Positions 33,418-46,321 are shown, counted from the stretch's first letter. The stretch is 64,000 bases of DNA from Palaemon carinicauda (GCF_036898095.1 NC_090729.1:69575224-69639223), one strand, 5' to 3'. Numbers and translations are program-made. The notes: a model not told the origin generated them from the sequence alone.

Positions 33418-36400
33418 ATTGATTGATTGATTGAAAGTTTTCTGGCATCCTGACATCTAAGGTCATTGACGCCGATACCATTTACTGTATATGAAAATTA
33501 AAAGCAAATTCGATTAAAACCATAAAAATTAAGAAGTCATTACAATAGTTAAATAGTTTTCAGAAGACCTGCTTCTGAAATAAATCTAAAAATTCCGCTC
33601 TCATAGTAAGACACATCATGTCCAAGAATCTTGGCAAGGATAAACCTGCCATCCTCACCTCGAGCCTCAAACAGATATCTATTTCTTAAGTTAGTAAAAT
33701 TAGGGCATTCGGTCAACAAATGCCTCACTGTTAAAGGTACTAAGCAGTCTTCGCAATACGGTTGGTGTTGGCCCTTCAGCAGAAACTCGTGTGTCAACCG
33801 TGTGTGACCAATACGGAGACGACAAAGAGTCGTCTCCCATTTTCGGGGAATCATGTTACACCTCCAAGGTGATATGATATTTGTTACTTCCCTCATTTTA
33901 TTGCCATCTTGACTATCCCAGTGCTGTTGCCATTTATCACAAACCAATTTCTTGATGTAAGGTAGGAAATCGTTACATGGAATGGGATACTTCCTTGGTA
34001 GCAACTCGGATGCCGCATTCTTCGCCAGTAAATCTGCCTTCTCATTCCCAGACACACCTACATGTGCTGGAACCCAACAAAATCGAACAGTTATACCTTT
34101 CCGTCCAATAATAAAAAGCCATTCTTAAATCTTTAAAACTAGAGGGTTACTAGAATTAAAAACTTCTAAAGCTTGAAGAACACTCCTTGCATCACTAAAA
34201 ATTGTAAAATTACCCTCCTTTTCCAAAGCTATTTTCTCAATAGCGGTTAATATGCCATACAGTTCGGCAGTAAATATGGAAGCTGTTAGAGGAAGTGCAC
34301 CTCTACAATTAAAATCATTACTACGTACTCCAAATCCAACGCCAGCATCAGATTTGGAGCCATCAGTATATATAAAAGTTGATCCTCTATGTTCTTCAAC
34401 ATGTTCCATAAAAAGAGACCTGGATTCTAAGTCAGTCAAATTCTTCTTAACTCCAATAAAGTATCTACAAAAAGATATGTCAGGTAATTTCCATGGAGGC
34501 GTTGATGATACCTTGAATGGAAGCACCTTATTTCTAATTATATCCAGATTGTTTAATAATTGGTTAACCCGAAACCCAAAAGGTTGAGGAGATTTTGGGT
34601 GCAACTCAAAGTAGGTTGAGTGCCTTACAAGGCTTGCAGTTTGAAAGGCTGAAGAATTGGGGAGTCTTTGCAATCTAAACCAATACCGAATAATAGAGGA
34701 CATTCGATAAAGGTCCAGAGGCAACTCCCCAGCATCAACAAGGAGACTTGTGATAGGGGAGGTTCTAAAGGCTCCTGTGGACAATCTAATGCTAGCATGA
34801 TGTATTGAATCTAGTATTTTTAACCGGCTTGGGGTTGCTGAGGAGTATATTTCGCATCCATAACTAATTTTGGAAAATATCAAGGCCTTGTATAATTTTA
34901 AAATTTTATTGCGGTCTGCCCCCCATGATGTATGGGACAAGACTTTTAAAAGATTCATAGCTTCAACACATTTAGCTTTTAATGTTTTTAAGTGAGAAAC
35001 CCATGTAAGCCTACAATCAAATATCAACCCTAAAAATTTTGCTTCACTTGCACATGGGATCCGTTGACCTTTGATGTATATATCCGGGACAATTGTAGTT
35101 TTACTTGTTGAGAACTTAAATCCATTCATATCGGCCCAATGGATAATTTTATCAATAGAGAGTTGGATTTTTCTCTCAACCATTGCCATTCTGGCTCCAG
35201 CAAATGATATGGAGAGATCATCCACAAATAATGTTGCAAGAACATCCCGGGGAATGACTGAGGATATCCCATTAATTGCTAGTGCAAAAAGGGTTACACT
35301 CAGCACACTCCCCTGAGGAACTCCTTCTTCCTGGCATTTACTCTGTGATAGAGCTTCCCCAACTCTCACTTGGAAAACTCTATGTGAAAGAAATGACTGG
35401 ATGAATAGTGGTAGCTCACCTCTCAATCCGCACTCATGGATTCTTTTAAGTATACCGTATCTCCATGTGGTATCATATGCCTTTTCAAGATAAAAAAAAA
35501 CTGTCACATGGTGCTGTTTGGAAGCAAAGGCTTCACAAATGGAGGACTCAAGTTGTATCAGCACATCCGTCGTTGAGTGCATTTTCCTGGATCCACATTG
35601 AATGGGTGATAAAATATTCTTCTTTTCAAGGTACCAAATCTGTCTTGCATTGACCATCTTCTCCATGATTTTATATAAACAAGATGTCAATGCAATAGGT
35701 CGGTAGTTTGCTGCTAAAAACTTGTCCTTACCGGGTTTTAAAAAGGCTAAAATAATGGTTAGTTCCCAAACACTTGGATAACTATGATCATGCCATATTC
35801 TATTAAAAATGCTTAAAATAAATAACTTTGTATTAAAAGGTACATGTTTAATCATTGCATATGGAATTCCATCGGGTCCAGGGGCTGTATCGTTACAAGT
35901 AGAAAGAGCAGAATCAAATTCTCTTTCAGTAAAAGGAGAATTGTATGACTCTTGCTTTCTTGTTGCGAAGTTTAAAACTTTCTTTTCTTCATTGCTCCTA
36001 TACTGGTGACCAGGAGCTGCTTGACACTTGCACGATACATTTGAGAAATGGTCAGCCAGGGCATTGCTAACTTCGGTTGCTCCAGTCATATACTGGCCAT
36101 TTATCTTTAACACTGGTGGTGGGTTTGGGGTGAATTTTCCTGCTATCTTTTTTACTTTCCTCCACACAGATGATGTTGGTGTTCTACTGTTAATGGAGGA
36201 AACAAATGACATCCAAGACTGGCGCCTAGCTTCTTTCATGGCACGGCAGAACTGTGCTCTACATTTCTTGTATATGACTAAATTCTCCTCATTACGGCAC
36301 ATGCGTAATCGAGTTAAAGACTTTCTTGTGGCTCTGTGCAGGGCAGTTAGTTCTGACGACCACCAGGGGACTGGTCGTCGTCTGAATATCCCAGTTGTTT

Positions 36401-37580
36401 TGGGAATGGAATTCACTCCTGCTGTGTGAAGAGTTCCATTAAGTAAGTCTATGGCATCATCAACACTTTCAAACTGTTCTGCATTTCCTTCAATTTCACT
36501 TAACTCCCGAAATCTATTCCAGTCCGCCTTATCAAGATTCCATCGAGGTGATCTTTGTAAAGGTGGACCATTGTTGGTGTTTATAATGATTGGTGCATGA
36601 TCACTAGTATGCCAATCATCTAATGTTCTCCAATTAAAATCGAGAAGACAGTTGGAGCTTGCAACTGATAGGTCAATGCAGGACAAGGTACCTGTCTGTA
36701 CATGAAAATGTGTGGGCTCTCCTGTATTGAGGAGTCCGACATCTTCATTCTCCAAAATTGACGATACAATATTACCCCTTGCATTTGCTAAAACATCACC
36801 CCATAAAGGATGTCTATTATTAAGGTCTCCTAGTAAGAGAAAGGGTTGTGGGAGTTGTTTAATCACCTCTACTATATTATCATATGAGATGTTATCATTT
36901 GGAGGCAAGTAAAGAGAACAGATTGTGTATTTTCTCCCTATATCAATCTGTACAGTCACTGCCTGCAGAGGGGTACAGATAGACAAAGATATTTGGGGAA
37001 CATCTCGACGAACGTATATAAGACTTCCCCCATGGCTCCCTGCTCGTTGATCATATGGTGTCCTATAGCTAACATACTCTCGAGGACAAGGAGTATTAGG
37101 ATCGAGCTTGCTTTCTTGTAGACATACTGTTATAGGGGAGTGCTCACGTATGAGGAGCTTAAGTTGTTCATATTTCGCCCTTAAACCCTGGCAATTCCAT
37201 TGCAGAATGGAGGAAAAAAACTGTTTTATTTTTTGGAAGACACCTTAGATGAAGTCTTCCCAATGGCACTATTTGATCTAACAATGTTTCCCGGAGGTAA
37301 CTCTAGAGAGGATCTTGATATAGTGGGTTTTGTGTTTCTCTTTTTCTTTGTGTCCTTTTGATCTAATTGTTGAGGAGGATGGTGGACCTCAACTTAAATT
37401 TCTGATTGGTCCAATTTACCTTCTAGTTGTTCAGAAACATCAGCAGACAAGATATCATATTTATTGGAAGTTGTGACTTTAATGTTTCTTATGGTAGGAG
37501 GAGAGAGGGAGGGAGGTCTCTCTCTTTTTCGATTAAAAGGTTGTGATCTGTCAGGTTTTTGCACCTTCCCCACTACGGGG
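33418..37580 (-). mobile_element. I-type LINE, copy 2, 5'-truncated
   Basis: Same family as copy 1, inserted in B2 on the minus strand. It ends in tetranucleotide ATCA-type repeats (33418-33434) preceded by the conserved 3' UTR block TGGCATCCTGACATCTAAGG on the plus strand. The 5' end breaks off in the 3' part of ORF1 (GKVQKP block near 37560). It therefore lacks the RRM and zinc-knuckle portion, the usual result of incomplete reverse transcription. No convincing target duplication was found at the two ends. Confidence 0.82.
33549..37205 (-). pseudogene. LINE ORF2, endonuclease-RT-RNase H in one frame with a single stop (copy 2)
   Basis: Open from QWNCQGLRAKYEQ (37205) to the end at 33549 except for one TAA at 34125-34127, where copy 1 has TTA (Leu) in the sequence VLKILEW. 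The endonuclease keeps GDLNNRHPLWGD and SDHAPI. The polymerase keeps FVDDLS but has FFYLEKAYD, so the first catalytic Asp position is Tyr. RNase H keeps its YTDGSK, TAELYG, SDARS and NEKAD motifs. An 11-residue in-frame deletion follows SKTTIV relative to copy 1. No ATG precedes the endonuclease (CTG at the equivalent site). The protein would have been about 1,220 residues, and this shows that copy 1 ORF2 was originally one frame. Confidence 0.88.
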
Positions 37581-38459
37581 AAATCTCACTCTAGAACAAG
37601 AAAGACACCCATCTGCAGGAGAGACTTGCCTCAGACTTTGCTCCGCCCCCGAAGGAAGAGTCGGCTCAGCAAGTTAGGAAGCGCAGTTTTCAGCAACAGT
37701 ATCAGCAGCGGTAAAAGAGGCAGGGTGGGAATGAACCATCGGAGACACAGCAGACGACACCTCAGGATCACAAAGCTCACACTCAGCAGAGACAAAGGAT
37801 CCACCTCGGAGAAAGACGGCTGATAACTTCCCCTTCACTCCAAGTTGAAGGAGATTGAAAAGCGCCTTCTTCAAAAAGTGTATGGTCAAAACAAGGGACG
37901 GACACACCTGAAACACATAAAAAAAAAAGAACAGGTCTCACTCGGGGAGAGGGGTGGGGAAGGGCCACTTCGCTGAGGGAAGCAGCACCATCCTTTGAGG
38001 ATCAAGGTTGACTGGGGGTTAAACGGTCTACGATTCTGTTTAACAGTTTCCTGGGGGATAATAACCAAACAGGAGCTTCGGGGGAAGTCGGGGGGGGTGG
38101 AAGAAAAACCGTTGGTTTTCTTTGACTTCGAGGAAGACCTTGAAGACAAAGAATACCTTTTAGGCTTCTTACGCCAGCGCCCAAACTTCGCCGACCACTC
38201 CCGGCTTTTACGGCAGGTAAATCGTCATTCCTTGCAAGCGGGACACAACAGATGCGGCTCCGTATCAACGGACAACATAAAAGTCCTGCAGGAGCGGCCC
38301 TCAGGTCTTGGGCAGGTCCGCATGTAGATGGCCAAGAAGAGAGAACATACTGAAAAGATAAAGGGAAAGAAAAGATTACTCAGTAATGGCAAGTCAACAA
38401 TGATGAGGGGGAAGAGAGGTAATGTCCGTTCTCCAACCGAACCAAAAGCAAAGTAGGTT
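37581..38459 (-). pseudogene. B2 gag-like N-terminal region
   Basis: On the minus strand near 38320-38150 the coding reads SVDTEPHLLCPACKE, a stop, then TCRKSREWSAKFGRW and a basic Ser/Lys stretch (SSRSSSKSKK). The CPAC pair followed by a Cys and a basic tail resembles the short zinc-binding motif in DIRS gag proteins. Similarity to a family profile was not testable. Frames are broken several times down to 37600. Confidence 0.5.
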
Positions 38460-38624
38460 CTCAACCCAATTGTGTGAGTGAACGGGGTAGCCACTTACCC
38501 CCACCCGCCCGCTAACTAGCAGGTGGGTGGCTAACCCTCACTAAAAATCTAATGGCTTGTCTTTCACCTTCTCCGAAAGTAATATCCCTTATAAATAGCG
38601 TTGGTTTGTATTTAGTGACGGAAC
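38460..38624 (-). repeat. B2 5' inverted terminal repeat
   Basis: Reversed, it matches the body of the family-B terminal repeat (palindromic GCTAACTAGC core, then TTTGTATTTAGTGACGGAAC at the terminus). It stops 52 bp before the donor-side end of the neighbouring VPS11 exon. Confidence 0.82.
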
Positions 38625-38676
38625 AACAAATATTTGAGTAGTAGTTTGCAATATAAATGATGAATTAAGAACCTAC

Positions 38677-38823
38677 CATGATGAATTCATTAAGTTGCTG
38701 GGTGTCTCTTAAACGAGTGTAACAATTCAACAATAAACTTGTGTGGTCTGCAGTAGAAGCCCCCGATTTGTGCAGCTCTTGAAGGTATGTAGTAAGATTA
38801 TGAATATGCTGTGTGTCTAGGTA
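38677..38823 (-). CDS. VPS11: VPS11 internal exon (second in this window)
   Basis: A 147-nt, 49-codon exon in phase 0/0. It encodes YLDTQHIHNLTTYLQELH and TADHTSLLLNCYTRLRD and ends NEFIM. Vertebrate VPS11 has FLDAQRIHNLTAYLQ and DHTTLLLNCYTKLKD here. The acceptor reads TTGCAG (38824-38829) and the donor ATG/GTAGGT. It joins directly after the VIRK end of the upstream exon and before the SRDG start of the next, reproducing the uninterrupted family order. No stop or indel is present, so the gene looks intact here although it is hemmed in by retrotransposons on both sides. Confidence 0.93.
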
Positions 38824-39156
38824 CTGCAATTAAAAACAAACATTAGCAGTCTTACTCTATACAGTATATCAAAATAATAGAGCACATACCTGATATGAAA
38901 TTAGTATTGATGTCATGTATTCCAAAAAAATGCATTTGTATTATTCAAGTCTCACTATTAAAGTATACTAAGTTGCATATGCTAATGTTTAATCCTTAAA
39001 GCGCCAGCCACTCAGCAAGAAATTTGGCACTCAAGCCACAGGTATCTTTTAGGGAAACGTACTCCACTCATCTTATCACATAAATTATTAGAGATAGGAC
39101 TTTAAAACTCATTTTAATCATAGAGCTGATTAATTTCCATTCCAAGGATATATATA
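38824..39156. other. Residual VPS11 intron sequence
   Basis: AT-rich unique-looking intron DNA between the exon acceptor and the family-C element. A TATATATA run abuts the element start. Confidence 0.6.
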
Positions 39157-39487
39157 TTTTTTGGGCTCAAGCCATGACGTCCTGATGGAAGGTTCCTTTA
39201 GTAGCTTCCCAAGGGTATATATGACTACAGTGATATTCCCAGAGAATTAAACCAAAGGCTTCACAGAATTCTAACTTCTGGCGCGAGTACCTTTAAGATT
39301 ACTCTCAAGGGTATCGTATATAATCAGGGGACGTATTCTTGACACGCCACATGGCAATCTGCACCCCAAACAGCCTTTACGCTTCGAGGGGGATACGTGG
39401 CAGAATTAGATGGGTAGCCGCAATAAGATTACCCTGGTTCCCCTACTACTATTGTATCACAATCGCGCCAACTCCCTCTGGCGGTCA
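39157..39487 (+). repeat. Family-C 5' inverted terminal repeat
   Basis: Starts TTTTTTGGGCTCAAGCCATG and, reversed, matches 54780-55095 and 56945-57265. It ends around the GGCGGTCATTCC block. Confidence 0.85.
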
Positions 39488-41003
39488 TTCCTTTATCTGT
39501 AGCGACTCGCTACGGTGGTGTTCACTTTTGATCTGACATTTTCGATCGATTTATAGGAGTCTTTATGCTTTCTACAGCTTCTTTCTCCATCCAGAAAGTT
39601 GAGTATTTATTCTTTACAATATGTATTTTAGCTCCAGCCTCACAATGAATTTAGTGGAATCATTGTATTTGGATCTACACCGATCACCGGTGTCGCCATT
39701 GGCGCCATTGTTCATTGTGCATGTGTTATTTAGTTAGCAGAACGACATTGTTCCCTTTTTCCTGTGTCGATCGTATATGTCAAGAGTTTTGGTGATTTTA
39801 AGTAACCGAGATCTCGCCTTGTCTAGGTATCCTAGCCTAGACAACATATACTTTCGTCATTTCCCCCGGTTACCCTTGTGTATTGGTTATCATTCCTTGG
39901 AGATTGATATCTCCTGGAATTATATTAGCCGTTACTAGTCTCGTTTAGAGATTTATGGGTAATCTCTCTTCCCTCTGAGAGTAGCCTTAGGCTACAACTC
40001 TCTGCGTCGGCTTTGAATTTCAAATTCAGGCATGACTAGCCTAGAGTTTTCTGTCTCATCCCTTAACGGCAGACGGCAAGTTTTGGGATTCGATCAGAAC
40101 TTTATAGTATCTAATCTTTTGTTGGCAGTCGGTCGGCGGGGTGATTGCATTCCCCTGCCGGCTGAGATGCCGGCACAGAAGGCTAGCCCTCCCTAGATTA
40201 CACCTGAAGTGGTCGAATGTTGCCGCCACCTTCTCCCTCTGGTCTAGTAGACTAGTCCTATGCTCGCAGACCCTAGGCTATAGAGTCATATACTCTTGTG
40301 GCCTAGGATGGTGCCGGCATTGGAACTCTGTTTCTCCCTTGTTGAGAGGAACGGCATGGACTGCCGTCCCCTTAACTGTATTAGCACCTCCTAAGCTGGA
40401 GAATAGTTGATTCTCCTACCGCTTGTGGTTGTGCGGGTACTGAAACAGTTTCTTCAAGGTGTGTAGGTCCGGCAACATTGACGGTCCCTCCCATACCTCA
40501 TATAGGACCCCCCCCCTCTCTCTCTCTGTTCTTTTACGATGGCCGAGCCATTGTCTTTCCTGAGCCGGCGTCCTGCAACCTTACCATTGCCGGTGGGTAG
40601 CCGAAGTTGGCCAGACCTACTCTCCTCACCTGACGGCTGTCGGCGACTGACGGCTTCCAGCGGCCATGACAGCTATGGGTGGGAGATCCCTTTTGTCACC
40701 AAGGTTCTCCAGTTCTCCCTTGAACTGCTGGCCACAACTTCTGTTGTCGGCGTATTGCTCTGACCGGCAGTAGACCGGCACAGATAGGTACTGACTCAGT
40801 CGGTAGCATGCCGACTGTACTCGTGCTGCCGGAGGCTGGCCTATAGTGGTAAGCCGGCAATAGTACTATGGCTCGATGGAAGCCTGAATGGTACATTCTC
40901 CCCTTCCATTTGAACCTTCTTTTCGGAGAAAGGCAGTAAAATTAGACTTTTACATCCTTTATTACTGTATACATATACAGTAATAGATAGCCTTTACTCC
41001 ATG

Positions 41004-41098
<95 letters not shown>

Positions 41099-43690
41099 CT
41101 AGCTTGCTGGGTGCTCCGGCAAGAGCTAGCTAATCCGGCAACATGCCGGCTGAACTACAGTATATGTCTATACAGGTAGTCAGCATATTTGCAGTATAGT
41201 ATATACGGCAGATGGATAACTAACGTATATATTATACTAGTAGTTATTTCCAATATATCTTGGGTATCCCTGGCCAGATATTAACTGAACCCAATCCTAT
41301 ATTGATAGAATAATATTTTGTCAATATTCTGATTTGAAATCAGTTTCCATTTACCCTGCAATATTAAATTTCGTAAAGGGCTGGTGGTGTGACACCTCTA
41401 ACCCCTAAAGGAGAGAGCCCTTATCCCTGAGTTTCCCTGATCAGGAAACTCCCTGATTTAATATTATAAGGGAGGTCAAATATATGTCTTTTATTTTTCT
41501 AATCAACATATCTTGGGGACCCTTTTGCGAGCTTCTGCTGGTGCCGCTCCTATATCGAAAGAATGGCATTCCTTTGATACTCTGATTGTGAAATCAGTCC
41601 TCCTTACCTCACAGTGTTAAGTATAGAGGGGGACAGTGCTTGTACACTTCCTTACACCTAGGTGTTCGACCCACTTTTTCTACCGGGAATTCCTCGGTTG
41701 GAGGAATTTCCTTATCTTAATACTGAGGGGAGGTAACAGCATTGGCTAACAGGGGATACACGGGTATGTGTCTCCCATTATCTCATTTAGCTTTCTGTCC
41801 TAGGCTATTTTTGTCAAAAGATAATTTTTGCAAATTGTTTATCAGTGCGATAATCAAATGAACACTCATTTCTGTTCTCCTTTCCTTACAGGAGGGACAC
41901 CAGATGATGCATCGCAGTCTTCTGCAGTTATAAAGATGAGTACTGTATTTTCACAGACATAATATATGCAGATTCATGCCCCCAGCAATATTATTTCCAA
42001 ATCCCCAACCCCATCTGAGACCCTCTGACCTGTAAGTAGGTCAGACCTTACTGTCGAAGGTCTCGAAAAAACCCAAGTTAATATAACACATTTGGGTGTG
42101 AGATTTCTAAAATCTCTCCGAAACCATACCTTCCTATCTTAAAGCTTCCTAAAAGACATCCTGTCCCCTATCCCTCCTTTCTCCACTCCAGTTCGAGGAG
42201 AGGAGGTGAGGATGGGGGTAGCTCCCCCCCACCTCTCGCTGCCAGTGCATACAAGATGGTAGTCTCAAGCTGTCGAACTACGGTTGGTTTGGTTTCAGAA
42301 GTTATCTCAAAAATGCGGTTCAGTTGCGAACTCGCAAAAATATGAAAACTCTACGGGAATTGGACTGAAGATTTCACTTATTCATTTCGATAACTAACAA
42401 TTTAGTGTTCCCTTTGAAGGTTTTAAGGTCTTAAAGCTCCCCCAAACCCCCCAACCTTGCCTCACGGGGATGGTGGGGTTGCACTAGCGGCACTGATGAG
42501 TCTGAGCGGGACTCGGGCCCCCAGCTGGCGGACTCCAGGCAGAAACTCTACATTCAGGCCACACCTTGTAGTGATAACAACGAAGGCAGTCTTTGATTCA
42601 CTGTCACATCTGACTCCGCCGCCTAGAGCTGGCAGTGTGTCCCCTTGGTCACCATCCAGTCAATAGCTGAGTTGGTATGCCTTCAATAGGCAGCCAGCCG
42701 ATAACCGGCGGACTGCCGACAGCCCGAGGAGTCGCCAATGGTTCAGAGGGCTGCTGACTATGCCTATAGTTTTCACCACTACCCAGTCACATTGAATACT
42801 GGCTAGGATGATGTGACTTCTGTCAGCGACCCGCTGACAGCCGACAAGTCACTGACATGCCGGAGAACTGCTAGCCATATCGGTACTGAAGTACTGTGCC
42901 AGTCAACTTACCCCCAAGTACTAGCCTTGACGGTAATATGCCAGTTGTATAGGGGTATACAATACCCTGTACATCTGTAGTATAGGACCATATCACAGAC
43001 AGAAATCTTTGGTACATAACCATACAATAGAATGGTTTTCCAGTATGCTGTGCTTCTAAGCACAATCTCTTGCTGAGACCTACCTGATTTGGGGGATCCA
43101 CTTTCCCCCCTTTTTTCTTACACTGACTCTTCATCAGCCTCTTTGATTCTCATTATTAATTCCCCGGATGTAGGCGCTGTTTACGCTACTCTATCCTTAT
43201 GGGCTAGAATCTTCCATCAGGCCCTTCTTAAAAGGGGATGCCCTAGAATCAATAATTAGGAAGGCCGCAGCAGTTGGCTGGAAGGATTCACACGTTGTGT
43301 CTCTCCTATTCTTTTCCAGCGTACTTATCCTAAGCTTTATACAATAGAAAGGAATCTTCTATTACAGTGAGACACTGAAAAGCTGATATAGGCAAACGGT
43401 AAGGTATGGCCTAAAAGGAGGACGGAAGGGTTTCTTAGTTCTCCTTGGGATGTTAAACAGCATCCCAGAGTTACAATGACAGTTGTTCCACGGACGGTCA
43501 GATATGTACACCTTCTGATCATGCGAAGCAAACAGACGCTTCTGGTAGGAGGGAAGTTCCTCCTGGATCGCTGGACCTTCGATCCTTGGGTCCAAGGCCT
43601 AACCAAGATGAGACTAGAATGGAAATGGACATAATTCCACCATCCTTTCCTCAACTCTTCTTATCCCCCTAGAAGAGTATACCTTAGAGC
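39488..43690 (+). other. Family-C 5' region, probably leader and gag-like
   Basis: No ORF above about 90 codons and no recognisable domain over 4.2 kb. It contains repeated CCGGC/GCCGGC-rich short motifs (40120-40870 and 42640-42900), a long (TC)n tract, and two related blocks near 41340-41460 and 41590-41720. By position it should hold the gag ORF, but I cannot show it. Confidence 0.4.
41008..41095. repeat. (TC)n microsatellite
   Basis: About 88 bp of uninterrupted TC dinucleotides. Confidence 0.97.
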
Positions 43691-43699
43691 TCTAGAGCA

Positions 43700-44010
43700 T
43701 ACTAGCGGTGAGGAAAGTAGAGTCCATCGTTTTCCAAGGAAGGCTGTTTAGTGTTCACGTGAAAGACTCAAGAAAACTCTGAGTCATTCTGGACTTGGCG
43801 CCACTCAACAAGTTCCAATAAAACAGCAAGTTCAGAATGTTAATCCTTCTGAACATAAGGACCTTATTCAGTAAGGGGTGTTGATAATCTAGCCAGACCT
43901 GGAATATGTCTATCGGCAACTTCCAGTCAGTCACCCCCTCCCCTCCTACCTAGGATCCAAGTTACAGAAGATAACATATATCCTAGACAAGATTCTCGTC
44001 AGACTAGATT
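43700..44010 (+). pseudogene. Family-C reverse transcriptase remnant
   Basis: The plus strand encodes FHVKDSRKLRVILDLAPLNK, the finger-region motif of DIRS polymerases, then a frame-broken stretch around the expected LDL-D-A position (SSQTWNMSIGN). The catalytic YxDD region was not found, so the polymerase is partly deleted or decayed. Confidence 0.65.
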
Positions 44011-44389
44011 CAGTCCTAGGATCTTCACGGAATTAGCAGACACAGTCAAGCGAAACCAAGCCTAGAAAGAGTTCAGGCAACAATGGCCTTCGACAGGCTG
44101 GGGTAGGCAGCACCCGAAACGACTGTCTATGAGCATCCATGGAGATAATCCAGCCCCGGAACATCGGGGATGCAAATAACTTCAAGAAGTCTCGATTCTC
44201 TCCAGCTCAGGGGCTTCACTGTTTTTAAAAAATCATTGAAACCTGTAGTCACCCTAACGCTCCTTTCCCTTGGGAATGTAAAAGGAGATCGCAAGGTGTC
44301 AAGAGACTATTGTAATCAGTCAGGATTCCATGACGCTAACAGGGAGGAGTTTCGAACTCTCTCCAGTTCACGATAATGACAGACCCAGT

Positions 44390-45060
44390 GCAACATGCAC
44401 AGCTGTAAGATGCGTTAAGAGGCTGGAGAAGATACGCATCAAACGCTCGAAGAGATCTAATAGGACCAATGATGGTCATTCCCTCTTCGCTTACCCTACA
44501 ATGACCAAAGGCCACGGACCCGTAGGCCATTTTAGCCCTGTAATGGGTGAAGAACCTCTCTCCACACAGATCAGACGTCCTCAGGTTGATCTGGGGCATC
44601 GAAGCGATAATCAGGCGTCGAAACTGTCGAGGATAAGGGACGTCTCATTTCATTAGGGAATGCTAGCCATCCCTTCCTTAAGGGAATGGCACCTATCAGC
44701 AGCTCTTTTATATATGATCCGCAAGGTGACAGCGGATGCTCTTCTCGGGTTCAACCCAATGGAGTTGGAATGGTACACGGACGCAGACCCATTCCCTCCC
44801 AGATGGGAACAAGTCCCCGAGCTGCAGATCGTTCTCTTCATCACGAGCGTTATCAAGATACTATCTCGTTATTTAACCCCATACGAGGATCCTCTAATGG
44901 AGGTAACAGACATCATGTCTCTACAATAGAAGTGATGGACTTAGAATTCCTGTTCAGCCCATCAAATTTCCTCCGGAAGGCCCTCTACATGCTGAGACCC
45001 TTCCAGGGAAGAGGGGCTCTGTTGGCTCCCAGGTAGCCCAAGAACACCCCGTTCCCTGTA
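44390..45060 (+). pseudogene. Family-C RNase H and linker remnant
   Basis: The frame at 44660-44929 includes VTADALLGFNPMELEWYTD, resembling the VADSLSR...EW end of DIRS RNase H. Supporting evidence is mostly position between RT and recombinase; several stops interrupt it. Confidence 0.5.
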
Positions 45061-45169
45061 ATGAAGGAACTGAGGCTGAGGCTAGTCCTGGTTATGCACC
45101 TAGGATTATCCAGGAGGTTCAGAAGTTTTCTGCCTTCGATTTATCACAGTACACCTGATCCCTTCATCT

Positions 45170-46321
45170 TATGAATTGCTTGCCCTTAACAGTTAGGAAA
45201 AAGACTGGGATCTCAAAAGGCAAAAGAGAATTCCTAGAAGAATACAAGCCTAGTCAACTAGAAGACAATATGAGTCTTGAGAAAAGTAAGTTGCTTTGTA
45301 AAGCAAAAAGGTCCGAAAGCAATCTCATGATCTTCTGCCTGTCCTTCTCTGTCCACCCCTATATTCAAGGTCTGGCGGCCAACATTATGATGGCCTTTGA
45401 GGAAGGAGGCAGTGTATCCTCGGATACTATGAGAAGTTTAGTTCTTCGGCCTTGTCCCCATATAAACCTTTGAGTAACCACCAAAGGTATGGCAGACCTT
45501 GCAAGAGAGGTCACTTGATTGGATATTTGGATCCATGGACCAATATCTATGTGCAAGTCAGCCCCGACTAGACCTCTTCTATACGCCCTTTAAATGGATC
45601 TGACGATTGAAATCTTTAATAAGATTCCGAAAACATGAGCAGGCTTAGGCCTGCAATGCCACTAAAGCCCATCTCATGGTCTTTGGACAAGGTCCTACAT
45701 TATGCCTCACCTGTGAACAATGAGGATTGTTCCCTCAAGGATATAACTTAAAAAGTTATTTTTTCGGTTCGCTATAGCCTCTGGGGCTAGAGTTGGTGAA
45801 ATAGTGGCCCTATCTGGGGATGAGGGCCACATTAAGTGGGAGAACTGCATCTCTTTCCTGATCTAACCTTTCTCACTAAAGACAACCTACCCACTAAGAG
45901 GTGGGGTTCCTGGAGAATCTGCCCTCTGAAGGAAGATGTCTCTCTAGGTCTGCTAGAGCGTCTAAGGTCTATCTTCATAGAACTCCAGACTTCAGGAGAA
46001 ACACCTCTTTACAGGAGAAAACTTTGGATCAAACTATCCCTACAACTGAGGGCGAAGCTCACCTACATTATTCGCGGAGCGGATCGTGACAGTACCCCTG
46101 CAGATAAAGATCCGAGAAAAGTTGCTTCATCACTGAACCTTTCAGTGTGTGGACTTCAGCCTCTTCGCTCATTTACTGATTGGAGGTTGTCCAGTGTGTC
46201 TTACAGACACTATACTAAGCAAATCTATGGATTGAAGCATTACGTGGTGGCGGCAGGTGCTATTTGGACCCTGTCGTCTAGCTCTCCGATGAACAGTAAA
46301 TTGATTGGGACTATCAATTAA
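45170..46321 (+). pseudogene. Family-C tyrosine recombinase
   Basis: The box-A motif FAIASGARVGEIVALSG (about 45765-45815) supplies the first catalytic Arg and parallels AKRVSEIHAFS of family A. After a TAA and a frame change, the frame 45836-46321 runs to DPRKVASSLNLSV (box-B-like, with DPR in place of HxxR) and SYRHYTKQIYG with the presumptive nucleophile Tyr, then a YVVAAGAIW ending. The lost His and the internal stop argue against activity. N-terminal sequence from 45170 is open but not diagnostic. Confidence 0.72.

Larger units (their letters stand above)
27736..38624 (-). mobile_element. Family-B DIRS-like element filling a VPS11 intron (B2)
   Basis: The 3' terminal repeat (27736-28055), internal complementary motif (28056-28096) and 5' inverted terminal repeat (38460-38624) bracket 10.9 kb. 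Coding remnants on the minus strand are a gag-like region near 38300-37600 and 33400-31950, reverse transcriptase in two partly overlapping pieces, and no clear recombinase. An I-type LINE (33418-37580) and a dispersed repeat (28275-28575) are inserted. The terminal repeats are more divergent from each other than those of B3, so B2 is older. CAAATATTT(T/G)AGT stands just outside both ends (27718 and 38627). Confidence 0.8.
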
